Source: Petrolisthes cinctipes
Taxonomy: Eukaryota; Arthropoda; Malacostraca; Decapoda; Porcellanidae
Length of the DNA: 64,000 bases
Reading direction: 5' to 3'
Assembly: GCA_033782935.1 (NCBI GenBank)
Contig: JAWQEG010001332.1
Location: 410,001 to 474,000, forward strand
The translations under genes and the position numbers were made by a program. Every line of letters begins with the position of its first letter. Within the stretch, counting starts at the first letter, position 1. The notes below the pieces were generated by a model. It was not told where the DNA came from. It was given only the letters and a program-made list of their open reading frames with translations, and did not search any database. This document shows positions 51,501-63,310 of this stretch, in pieces.

Positions 51501-54500
51501 GACCGATCAGTGGATGACGGCCTGGAATATTTAGTTATTAACACGTGAATTGCCTGCCGTGCCTGGCTACACGTGACGTGATACACAGTGAGTAAACTAC
51601 AGTGTGTTAGGACCGGTCAGTGGATGGCGGCACGGAATATTTAGTTATTTACATGTAAACTGCCTGCTGTGCCTGGCTACACGTGACGTGCCACATAGTG
51701 AGTGCAGTACAGTGTGTGAGGACCAGTCAGTAGATGGCGGCCTGGAATATTTAGTTATTTACACGTGAACTGGCTGCCGTGCCTGGGCCTGGAATATTTA
51801 GTTATTTACACGTGAACTGCCTGCCGTGCCTGGCTACACGTGACGTGCCACACAGTGAGTGCAGTACAGTGTGTGAGGACCGGTCAGTGGATGGCGACCT
51901 GGAATATTTAGTTATTTACACGTGAACTGGCTGCCGTGCCTCGGCCTGGAATATTTAGTTATTTACACGTGAAATGCCTGCCGTGCCTGGGCCCGGAATA
52001 TTTAGTTATTTACACGTATACTGCCTGCTGTGCCTGGCTACACGTGACGTGCCACATAGTGAGTGCAGTACAATGTGTGATGACCGATCAGTGGATGGCG
52101 GCCTGGAATATTTAGTTATTTACACTTGAACTGCCTGCCGTGCCTGGCTACACGTGACGTGCCACACAGTGAGTGCAGTACAGTGTGTGAGGACCGGTCA
52201 GTGAATGGCGGCCTGGAATATTTAGTTATTTACATGTGAACTGCCTGCCGAGCCTGGCTACACGTGACGTGACACACAGTGAGTGCAGTACAGTGTGTGA
52301 GGAACGGTCATTGGGTGGCGCCCTGGAATATTTAGTTATTTACACGTAAACTGCCTGCTTTGCCTGGCTACACGTGACGTTCCACATAGTGAGTGCAGTA
52401 CAGTGTGTGAGGACCAGTCAGTAGATGGCGGCCTGGAATATTTAGTTATTTACGCGTGAACTGCCTGCCGTGCCTGGCTACACGTGACGTGCCACACAGT
52501 GAGTGCAGTACAGTGTGTGAGGACCGGTCAGTGGATGGCGGCCTGGAATATTTAGTTATTTACACGTGAACTGGCTGCCGTGCCTCGGCCTGGAATATTT
52601 AGTTATTTACACGTGAAATGCCTGCCGTGCCTGGGCCTGGAATATTTAGTTATTTACACGTGAACTGCCTGCTGTGCCTGGCTACACGTGACGTGACACA
52701 CAGTGAGTGCAGTACAGTGTGTGAGGACTGATCGGTGGATGGCGGCCTGGAATATTTAGTTTTTTACACGTGAACTGCCTGCCGTGCCTGGCTACACGTG
52801 ACATGCCACACAGTGAGTGCACTACAGTGTGTGAGGAACGGTCAGTGGATGGCGGCCCGGAATATTTAGTTATTTACACGTATACTGCCTGCTGTGCCTG
52901 GCTACACGTGACGTGCCACGTAGTGAGTGCAGTACAATGTGTGATGACCGATCAGTGGATGGCGGCCTGGAATATTTAGTTATTTACACTTGAACTGCCT
53001 GCCGTGCCAGGCTACACGTGACGTGCCACACAGTGAGTGCAGTACAGTGTGTGAGGACCGGTCAGTGAATGGCGGCATGGAATATTTAGTTATTTACATG
53101 TGAACTGCCTGCCGAGCTTGGCTACACGTGACGTGACACACAGTGAGTGCAGTACAGTGTGTGAGGAACGGTCATTGGGTGGCGCCCTGGAATATTTAGT
53201 TATTTACACGTGAAATGCCTGCCGTGCCTGGGCCTGGAATATTTAGTTATTTACACGTGAACTGCCTGCTGTGCCTGGCTACACGTGACGTGACACACAG
53301 TGAGTGCAGTACAGTGTGTGAGGACTGATCGGTGGATGGCGGCCTGGAATATTTAGTTTTTTACACGTGAACTGCCTGCCGTGCCTGGCTACACGTGACA
53401 TGCCACACAGTGAGTGCACTACAGTGTGTGAGGACCGGTCAGTGGATGGCGGCCCGGAATATTTAGTTATTTACACGTATACTGCCTGCTGTGCCTGGCT
53501 ACACGTGACGTGCCACATATTGAGTGCAGTACAATGTGTGATGACCGATCAGTGGATGGCGGCCTGGAATATTTAGTTATTTACACTTGAACTGCCTGCC
53601 GTGCCTGGCTACACGTGACGTGCCACACAGTGAGTGCAGTACAGTGTGTGAGGACCGGTCAGTGAATGGCGGCCTGGAATATTTAGTTATTTACATGTGA
53701 ACTGCCTGCCGAGCCTGGCTACACGTGACGTGACACACAGTGAGTGCAGTACAGTGTGTGAGGACGGTCATTGGGTGGCGCCCTGGAATATTTAGTTATT
53801 TACACGTAAACTGCCTGCTGTGCCTGGCTACACGTGACGTGCTACATAGTGAGTGCAGTACAGTGTGTGAGGACCGGTCAGTATGTGGCAGACAGGAATA
53901 TTTAGTTGTTTACACATGAACTGTCTGCCGTGCCTGGCTACATGTGACGTGCCACACAGTGAGTGCAGTACAGTGTGTGAGGAACGGTCATTGGGTGGCG
54001 CCCTGGAATATTTAGTTATTTAAACATAAACTGCCTGCTGTGCCTTGTTACATGTGACGTTCCACATAGTGAGTGCAGTACAGTGTGTGAGGACCAGTCA
54101 GTAGATGGCGGCCTGGAATATTTAGTTATTTACACGTGAACTGCCTGCCGTGCCTGGCTACACGTGACGTGCCACACAGTGAGTGCAGTACAGTGTGTGA
54201 GGACCGGTCAGTGGATGGCGGCCTGGAATATTTAGTTATTTACACGTGAACTGGCTGCCGTGCCTGGGCATGGAATATTTAGTTATTTACACGTGAACTG
54301 CCTGCTGTGCCTGGCTACACGTGACGTGCCACACAGTGAGTGCAGTACAGTGTGTGAGGACCGATCAGTGGATGACGGCCTGGAATATTTAGTTATTAAC
54401 ACGTGAATTGCCTGCCGTGCCTGGCTACACGTGACGTGATACACAGTGAGTAAACTACAGTGTGTTAGGACCGGTCAGTGGATGGCGGCACGGAATATTT

Positions 54501-57500
54501 AGTTATTTACATGTAAACTGCCTGCTGTGCCTGGCTACACGTGACGTGCCACATAGTGAGTGCAGTACAGTGTGTGAGGACCGGTCAGTAGATGGCGGCC
54601 TGGAATATTTAGTTATTTACACGTGAACTGCCTGCCGTGCCTGGCTACACGTGACGTGACACACAGTGAGTGCACTACAGTGTGTGAGGACCAGTCAGTA
54701 GATGGCGGCCTGGAATATTTAGTTATTTACACGTGAACTGGCTGCCGTGCCTGGGCCTGGAATATTTAGTTATTTACACGTGAACTGCCTGCCGTGCCTG
54801 GCTACACGTGACGTGCCACACAGTGAGTGCAGTACAGTGTGTGAGGACCGGTCAGTGGATGGCGACCTGGAATATTTAGTTATTTACACGTGAACTGGCT
54901 GCCGTGCCTCGGCCTGGAATATTTAGTTATTTACACGTGAAATGCCTGCCGTGCCTGTGCCTGGAATATTTAGTTATTTACATGTGAACTGCCTGCTGTG
55001 CCTGGCTACACGTGACGTGACACACAGTGAGTGCAGTACAGTGTGTGAGGACTGATCGGTGGATGGCGGCCTGGAATATTTAGTTTTTTACACGTGAACT
55101 GCCTGCCGTGCCTGGCTACACGTGACATGCCACACAGTGAGTGCACTACAGTGTGTGAGGACCGGTCAGTGGATGGCGGCCCGGAATATTTAGTTATTTA
55201 CACGTATACTGCCTGCTGTGCCTGGCTACACGTGACGTGCCACATAGTGAGTGCAGTACAATGTTTGATGACCGATCAGTGGATGGCGGCCTGGAATATT
55301 TAGTTATTTACACTTGAACTGCCTGCCGTGCCTGGCTACACGTGACGTGCCACACAGTGAGTGCAGTACAGTGTGTGAGGACCGGTCAGTGAATGGCGGC
55401 CTGGAATATTTAGTTATTTACATGTGAACTGCCTGCCGAGCCTGGCTACACGTGACGTGACACACAGTGAGTGCAGTACAGTGTGTGAGGAACGGTCATT
55501 GGGTGGCGCCCTGGAATATTTAGTTATTTACACGTAAACTGCCTGCTGTGCCTGGCTACACGTGACGTGCTACATAGTGAGTGCAGTACAGTGTGTGAGG
55601 ACCGGTCAGTATGTGGCAGCCAGGAATATTTAGTTGTTTACACATGAACTGTCTGCCGTGCCTGGCTACATGTGACGTGCCACACAGTGAGTGCAGTACA
55701 GTGTGTGAGGAACGGTCATTGGGTGGCGCCCTGGAATATTTAGTTATTTAAACGTAAACTGCCTGCTGTGCCTGGTTACATGTGACGTTCCACATAGTGA
55801 GTGCAGTACAGTGTGTGAGGACCAGTCAGTAGATGGCGGCCTGGAATATTTAGTTATTTACACGTGAACTGCCTGCCGTGCCTGGCTACACGTGACGTGC
55901 CACACAGTGAGTGCAGTACAGTGTGTGAGGACCGGTCAGTGGATGGCGGCCTGGAATATTTAGTTATTTACACGTGAACTGGCTGCCGTGCCTCGGCCTG
56001 GAATATTTAGTTATTTACACGTGAAATGCCTGCCGTGCTTGGGCCTGGAATATTTAGTTATTTACACGTGAACTGCCTGCTGTGCCTGGCTACACGTGAC
56101 GTGACACACAGTGAGTGCAGTACAGTGTGTGAAGACTGATCGGTGGATGGCGGCCTGGAATATTTAGTTTTTTACACGTGAACTGCCTGCCGTGCCTGGC
56201 TACATGTGACATGCCACACAGTGAGTGCACTACAGTGTGTGAGGACCGGTCAGTGGATGGCGGCCCGGAATATTTAGTTATTTACACGTAAACTGCCTGC
56301 TGTGCCTGGCTACACGTGACGTGCCACATAGTGAGTGCAGTACAATGTGTGATGACCGATCAGTGGATGGCGGCCTGGAATATTTAGTTATTTACACGTG
56401 AACTGCCTGCCGTGCCTGGCTACATGTGACGTGCCACACAGTGATTGCAGTACAGTGTGTGAGGACCAGGTCAGTGAATGGCGGCCTGGAATATTTAGTT
56501 ATTTACATGTGAACTGCCTGCCGAGCCTGGCTACACGTGACGTGCCACACAGTGAGTGCAGTACAGTGTGTGAGGACCGGTCAGTGGATGGCGGCCTGGA
56601 ATATTTAGTTATTTACACGTGAACTGGCTGCCGTTTTTCGGCCTGGAATATTTAGTTATTTACACGTGAAATGCCTGCCGTGCCTGGGCCTGGAATATTT
56701 AGTTATTTACACGTGAACTGCCTGCTGTGCCTGGCTACACGTGACGTGACACACAGTGAGTGCAGTACAGTGTGTGAAGACTGATCGGTGGATGGCGGCC
56801 AGGAATATTTAGTTTTTTACACGTGAACTGCCTGCCGTGCCTGGCTACATGTGACATGCCACACAGTGAGTGCACTACAATGTGTGAGGACCGGTCAGTG
56901 GATGGCGGCCCGGAATATTTAGTTATTTTCACGTAAACTGCCTGCTGTGCCTGGCTACACGTGACGTGCCACATAGTGAGTGCACTACAGTGTGTGAGGA
57001 CCGGTCAGTGGATGGCGGCCCGGAATATTTAGTTATTTATACGTGAACTGCCTGCTGTGCCTGGCTACACGTAACGCGCCACACAGTGAGTGCAGTACAG
57101 TGTGTGAGGACCGGTCAGTGGATGGCAGCCTGGAATATTTAGTTATTTACACATGAACTGGCTGCCGTGCGTGGGCCTGGAATATTTAGTTATTTACACG
57201 TAAACTACCTGCTGTGCCTGGCTACACGTGACGTGCCACATAGTGAGTGCAGTACAGTGTGAGAGGAACGATCAGTTGATGGCGGCGTGGAATATTTAGT
57301 TATTTACACGTGAACTGCCTGCCATGCCTGGCTACACGTGACGTGCCACACAGTGAGTGCAGTACAGTGTGTGAGGACCGGTCAGTGGATGGCGGCCTGG
57401 AATATTTAGTTATTTACACGTGAACTGCCTGCTGTGCCTGGCTACACGTGACGTGCCACATAGTGAGTGCAGTACAGTGTGTGATGACCGATCAGTGGAT

Positions 57501-58129
57501 GGCGGCCTGGAATATTTAGTTATTTACACGTGAACTGCCTGCCGTGCCTAGGCCTGGAATATTTAGTTATTTACACGTGAACTGGCTGCCGTGCCTAGGC
57601 ATGGAATATTTAGTTATTTACACGTGAACTGCCTGCTGTGCCTGGCTACACGTGACGTGCCACACAGTGAGTGCAGTACAGTGTGTGAGGACCGATCAGT
57701 GGATGGCGGCCTGGAATATTTAGTTATTTACACGTGAACTGCCTGCTGTGCCTGGCTACACGTGACGTGCGACATAGTGAGTGCAGTACAGTGTGTGAGG
57801 ACCGGTCAGTATGTGGCAGCCTGGAATATTTAGTTGTTTACACATGAACTGTCTGCTGTGCCTGGCTACACGCAACATGCCACACAGTTAGTGCAGTACA
57901 GTGTGTGAGGACTGGTCAGTGAATGGTGGCCTGGAATATATAGTTATTTACACTTGAACTTCATGCCGTCCCTGGCTACATATGACGTGCCACACAGTGA
58001 GTGTAGTACAGTGTGTAAAGACCGGTCAGTGGATGGTGGCCTGGAATATTTAGTTATTTACACGTGAACTGCCTCCATTGCCTGGCTACATGTGACGTGC
58101 CACACAGTGAGTGCAGTACAGTGTGTGAG
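48533..58129 (+). repeat. Block C3, 9597 bp
   Basis: C3 begins at the same unit-phase junction as C2 and ends near 58129, where the C series breaks into a GAACGGTCATTGGG unit. The end marker TTCATGCCGTCCC at 57960 is 9597 bp after that at 48363. It retains the 204 bp stretch at 57.5-57.7 kb that C2 lost. The remaining extra length over C2 comes from an internal repeat of roughly 2.6-2.9 kb. No gene content. Confidence 0.8.
49930..53873 (+). repeat. 2638 bp-offset internal repeat in C3
   Basis: Positions 49.93-51.235 kb and 52.57-53.873 kb match at offset 2638, which fits 21 L plus 7 S minus the single-base deletion GAGGACGGTC near 51122; the same deletion is in the second copy near 53760. 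Each copy carries two 597 bp units (50132 and 50729; 52770 and 53367). Beyond 51.235 kb the offset becomes 2858 (51548 to 54406), two L units more. Near 51990 a short unit is fused to the GCCCGGAAT boundary of the GTATAC subtype, marking a rearrangement join. Confidence 0.72.
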
Positions 58130-59331
58130 GAACGGTCATTGGGTGGCGCCCTGGAATATTTAGTTATTTACACGTAAACTGCCTGCTGTGCCTGGCTACA
58201 CGTGACATTCCACATAGTGAGTGCAGTACAGTGTGTGAGGACCAGTCAGTAGATGGCAGCCTGGAATGTTTAGTTATTTACACGTGAACTGCCTGCCGTG
58301 CCTGGCTACACGTGACGTGACACACAGTGAGTGCACTACAGTGTGTGAGGACCAGTCAGTAGATGGCGGCCTGGAATATTTAGTTATTTACACGTGAACT
58401 GGCTGCCGTGCCTGGGCCTGGAATATTTAGTTATTTACACGTGAACTGCCTGCCGTGCCTGGCTACACGTGACGTGCCACACAGTGAGTGCAGTACAGTG
58501 TGTGAGGACCGGTCAGTGGATGGCGGCCTGGACTATTTAGTTATTTACACGTGAACTGGCTGCCATGCCTCGGCCTGGAATATTTAGTTATTTACACGTG
58601 AAATGCCTGCCGTGCCTGGGCCTTGAAAATTTAGTTATTTACACTTGAACTGCCTGCTGTGCCTGGCTACACGTGATGTGCCACACAGTGAGTGCAGTAC
58701 AGTGTGTGAGGACTGATCGGTGGATGGCGGCCTGGAATATTTAGTTTTTTACACGTGAACTGCATGCCGTGCCTGGCTACACGTGACATGCCACACAGTG
58801 AGTGCACTACAGTGTGTGAGGACCGGTCAGTGGATGGCGGCCCGGAATATTTAGTTATTTACACGTAAACTGCCTGCTGTGCCTGGCTACACGTGACGCT
58901 CCACATAGTGAGTGCAGTACAATGTGTGATGACCGATCAGTGGATGGCGGCCTGGAATATTTAGTTATTTACACGTGAACTGCCTGCCGTGCCTGGCTAC
59001 ACGTGACGTGCCACACAGTGAGTGCAGTACATTGTGTGAGGACCGGTCAGAGAATGGCGGCTTGAAATATTTAGTTATTTACATGTGAACTGCCTGCCGA
59101 GCCTGGCTACACGTGACGTGACACACAGTGAGTGCAGTACAGTGTGTGAGGAACGGTCAGGGGATGGCGGCCTGGAATATTTAGTTATTTACACGTGAAC
59201 TGCCTGCCGTGCCTGGCTACACGTGACGTGCTACATAGTGAGTGCAGTACAGTGTGTGAGGACCGATCAGTATGTGGCAGCCTGGAATATTTAGTTATTT
59301 ACACGTGAACTGGCTGCCGTGCCTGGGCCTG

Positions 59332-59469
59332 GAATATTTAGTTATTTACACGTGAACTGCCTGCCTTGCCTGGCTACACGTGAATTGCCTGCGTTGCCTG
59401 GCTACACGTGACGTGACACACAGTGAGTGCAGTACAGTGTGTGAGGTCCGGTCAGTGGATGACGGCCTG
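59332..59469 (+). repeat. 138 bp unit with 28 bp internal duplication
   Basis: Positions 59352-59379 and 59380-59407 are an imperfect tandem duplicate of consensus 21-48. In a normal L unit TACACGTGA occurs at consensus 16 and 44, exactly 28 bp apart, so slippage or misaligned exchange between these 9 bp repeats explains the gain. The second copy carries AATTGCC and GCGTTGCC substitutions. Confidence 0.9.
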
Positions 59470-59563
59470 TAATATTTAGTTATTTACACGTGAACTGGCT
59501 GCCGTGCCTGGGCCTGGAATATTTAGTTATTTACACGTAAAATGCCTGCTGTGCCTGGGCTTG

Positions 59564-59701
59564 GAATATTTAGTTATTTACACGTGAACTGCCTGCCTTG
59601 CCTGGCTACACGTGAATTGCCTGCGTTGCCTGGCTACACGTGACGTGCCACACAGTGAGTGCACTACAGTGTGTGAAGACCGGTCAGTGGATGGCGGCCC
59701 G
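59564..59701 (+). repeat. 138 bp unit, second copy
   Basis: Same structure as the unit 232 bp upstream (28 bp duplicates at 59584-59611 and 59612-59639, same private substitutions). The spacing of 232 equals 138+47+47, so a trimer of one 138 bp unit and two S units was itself duplicated in tandem. Confidence 0.9.
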
Positions 59702-59968
59702 GAATATTTAGTTATTTACACGTGAACTGCCTGCTGTGCCTGGCTACACGTGACGCGCCACACAGTGAGGTCAGTACAGTGTGTGAGGACCGGTCAGTAG
59801 ATGGCGCCCTGGAATATTTAGTTATTTACACGTGAACTGCCTGCCGTGCCTGGCTACACGTGACATGCCACACAGTGAGTTCAGTACAGTGTGTGAGGAC
59901 CAGTCAGTGGATGGCGGCCTGGAATATTTAGTTATTTACACGTGAACTGGCGGCCGTGCCTGGGCCTG

Positions 59969-60097
59969 GAATATTAAGTTATTTACACGTGAACAGCCTG
60001 CCTTACCTGGCTACACGTGAACTGCCTGGCTACACGTGAAGTGACACACAGTGAGTGCACTACAGTGTGTGAGGACCGGCCAGTGGATGGCGGCCAA
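59969..60097 (+). repeat. 129 bp unit
   Basis: The unit has 19 bp more than L: the 28 bp duplication of the 138 bp class minus 9 bp. GCCTG occurs at consensus 28 and 37, 9 bp apart, so one further slippage step in the second copy accounts for the size. Carries the CCTTACCTGG and GTGAAGTGACAC markers. Confidence 0.88.
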
Positions 60098-61668
60098 GAA
60101 TATTTAGTTATTTACACGTGAACTGCCTGCCGTGCCTTGCTACACATGACGTGCCACACAGTGAGTGCAGTACAGTGTGTGAGGACCGGTCAGTGTATGG
60201 CGGCCTGGAATATTTAGTTATTTACATGTGAACTGCCTGCCGTGCCTGGCTACACGTGACGTGACACACAGTGAGTGCAGTACAGTGTGTGAGGACCGGT
60301 CACTGAATGGCGGCCCGGAATATTTAGTTATTTACACGTGAACTGCCTGCTGTGCCTGGCTACACGTGACGCGCCACAGAGTGAGTGCAGTACAGTGTGT
60401 GAGGACCGGTCAGTGGATGGCGGCCTGGAATATTTAGTTATTTACACATGAACTGGCTGCTGTGCCTGGGCCTGGAATATTTAGTTATTTACACGTGACC
60501 TGCCTGCCGTGCCTGGCTACACGTGACGTGACACACAGTGAGTGCAGTACAGTGTGTGAGGACCAGTCAGTGAATGGCGGCCTGGAATATTTAGTTATTT
60601 ACATGTGAACTGCCTGCTGAGCCTGGCTACACGTGACGTGCCACACAGTGAGTGCAGTACAGTGTGTGAGGACCGGTCAGTGAATGGCGGCCTGGAATAT
60701 TTAGTTATTTACACGTGAACTGGCTGCCGAGCCTGGCTACACGTGACGTGACACACAGTGAGTGCAGTACAGTGTGTGAGGAACTGTCAGTGGATGGCGC
60801 CCTGGAATATTTAGTTATTTACACGTGAACTGCCTGCCGTGCCTGGCTACACGTGACGTGCCACACAGTAAGTGCAGTACAGTGTGTGAGGACCGGTCAG
60901 TGGATGGCGGTCTAGAATATTTAGTTATTTACACGTGAACTGGCTGCCGTGCCTGGGCCTGGAATATTTAGTTATTTACACGTGAACTGCCTGCCGTGCC
61001 TGGCTACACGTGACGTGCCACACAGTAAGTGCAGTACAGTGTGTGAGGACCGGTCAGTGAACGGCGGCCTGGAATATTTAGTTATTTACACGTAAACTGC
61101 CTGCCGTGCCTGGCTACACGTGACGAGCCACACAATGAGTGCGGTACAGTGTGTGAGGACTGGTCAGTGGATGGCAGCCTGGAATATTTAGTTATTTACG
61201 CGTGAACTACCTGCCGTGGCTGGCTACACGTGACATGCCACACAGTGAGTGCAGTACAGTGTGTGAGGACCGATCAGTATATGGCGGCCTTGAATATTTA
61301 GTTATTTACACGTAAACTGGCTGCCGTGCCTGGCTACACATGACGTGCCACACAGTGAGTGCAGTACAGTGTGTGAGGACCGGTTAGTGAATGGTGGCCT
61401 GGAATATTTAGTTATTTACACGTGAACTGGCTGCCGTGCCTGGGCCTGGAATATTTAGTTATTTACATGTGAACTGCCTGCCGTGCCTGGCTACACGTGA
61501 CGTGCCACACAATGAGTGCAGTTTCGTGTGTGAGGACCGGTCAGCGAATGGCGGCCTGGAATATTTAGTTATTTACACGTGAACTGCCTGCCGTGCCTGG
61601 CTACATGTGACGTGCCACACAGTGAGAGCAGTACAGTGTGTGAGGACCGGTCCGTGGATGGCGGCCTG

Positions 61669-61797
61669 GAATATTTAGTTATTTACACGTGAACTGCCTG
61701 CCTTACCTGGCTACACGTGAACTGCCTGGCTACACGTGAAGTGACACACAGTGAGTGCACTACAGTGTGTAAGGACCGGTCAGTGGATGGCGGCCTG
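61669..61797 (+). repeat. 129 bp unit
   Basis: Same structure and same CCTTACCTGG and GTGAAGTGACAC markers as the unit at 59969, so a copy of it rather than an independent event. Confidence 0.88.
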
Positions 61798-62126
61798 AAA
61801 TATTTAATTATTTACACGTGAACCGACTGCCGTGCCTGGTTACACATGCCGTGCCACACAGTGAGTGCAGTACAGTGTGTGAGGACCGGTCATTGGATGG
61901 CGGACTGGAATATTTAGTTATTTACAAGTGAACTGCCTGCCGAGCCTGGCTACACGTGACGTGCCACACAGTGAGTGCAGTACAGTGTGTGAGGACCGAT
62001 CAGTGGATGGCGGCCTGGAATATTTAGTTATTTACATGTTAACTGCCGCCGTGCCTGGCTACACGTGACGTGCCACACAGTGAGTGCAGTACAGTGTGTG
62101 AGGACCGGTCAGTGGATGGCGGCCTG

Positions 62127-62255
62127 GAATATTTAGTTATTTACACGTGAACTGCCTGCCTTACCTGGCTACACGTGAACTGCCTGGCTACACATGACGT
62201 GCCACACTGTGAGTGCAGTACAGTGTGTGAGGACCGGTCAGTGGATGGCGGCCTG
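62127..62255 (+). repeat. 129 bp unit, altered second half
   Basis: Shares the CCTTACCTGG marker and the 19 bp gain, but continues with CATGACGTGCC and CACACTGTG in place of GTGAAGTGACAC. The left half matches the other 129 bp units and the right half does not, so it may be a recombinant between a 129 bp unit and an ordinary L unit. Confidence 0.85.
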
Positions 62256-62330
62256 GAATATTTAGTTATTTACACGTGAACTGCCTGCCGTGCCTGGCTA
62301 CACGTGACGTGCAACACAGTGAGTGCAGTA

Positions 62331-62620
62331 GAGAGTGTTAGGACCGATCAGTGGATGGCAGCCTAGAAAATTTAGGTATTTACACGTGAACCGCCTGCCG
62401 TGCCTGGCTACACGTGACGTGCCACACTGTGAGTGCAGTACAGTGTGTGAGGACCGATCAGTGGATGGCGGCCTGGAATATTTAGTTATTTACACGTGAA
62501 CTGCCTGCCGTGCCTGGCTACACGTGACATGCCACACAGTGAGTGCAGTAGAGAGTGTTTGGACCGTTCAGTGGATGGCAGCCTAGAAAATTTAGATATT
62601 TACACGTGAACCGCCTGCCG
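62331..62620 (+). repeat. Local 220 bp duplication of a diverged L unit
   Basis: A distinctive unit with GTAGAGAGTGTT, CCTAGAAAATTTAG and GTGAACCGCC occurs at 62331 and again at 62551, exactly two L lengths apart, with an ordinary L unit between. The copies differ slightly (TTAGGACC versus TTTGGACC). I saw the combination nowhere else in the window. 109 bp units (loss of one T giving CTGCCGCCGTG) lie nearby at about 62.04 and 62.72 kb. Confidence 0.82.
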
Positions 62621-63181
62621 TGCCTGGCTACACGTGACGTGCCACACAGTGAGTGCAGTACAGTGTGTGAGGACCGATCAGTGGATGGCGGCCTGTAATA
62701 TTTAGTTATTTACACGTTAACTGCCGCCGTGCCTGGCTACACGTGAGGTGCCACACATTGAATGTAGTACAGTGTGTGAGGACCGGTCAGTGGATGGCGG
62801 CCTGGAATATTTAGTTATTTACATGTGAACTGCCTGCCGAGCCTGGCTACACGTGACGTGACACACAGTGAGTGCAGTACAGTGTATGAGGAACGGTCAG
62901 TAGATGGCGCCCTGGAATATTTAGTTATTTACACGTGAACTGCCTGCCGTGCCTGGCTACACGTGACGTGCCACACAGTGAGTTCAGTACAGTGTGTGAG
63001 GACCGGTCAGTGGATGGCGGCCTGGAATATTTAGTTATTTACACGTGAACTGGCGGCCGTGCCTGGGCCTGGAATATTTAGTTATTTACACGTGAACTGC
63101 CTGCCGTGCCTGGCTACATGCGACGTGCCACACAGTGAGTGCAGTACAGTGTGTGAGGACCGATCAGTGGATGGCGCCCTG

Positions 63182-63310
63182 GAATATTTAGTTATTTACA
63201 CGTGAACTGCCTGCCTTACCTGGCTACACGTGAACTGCCTGGCTACACGTGAAGTGACACACAGTGAGTGCACTACAGTGTGTGAGGACCGGTCAGTGGA
63301 TGGCAGCCTG
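63182..63310 (+). repeat. 129 bp unit
   Basis: Fourth and last 129 bp unit in the window, with the CCTTACCTGG and GTGAAGTGACAC markers. Followed by a unit boundary with GAATATATAG instead of GAATATTTAG. Confidence 0.88.

Noticed and set aside
56625..56645. GCCGTTTTTCGGCC cluster as a special site
   Set aside because: One copy only: three adjacent changes to T within an ordinary short unit. Likely local mutation or sequencing error.
56735..56974. 79-codon minus-strand ORF
   Set aside because: Reverse translation of two satellite units; the peptide itself repeats. No support as a gene.
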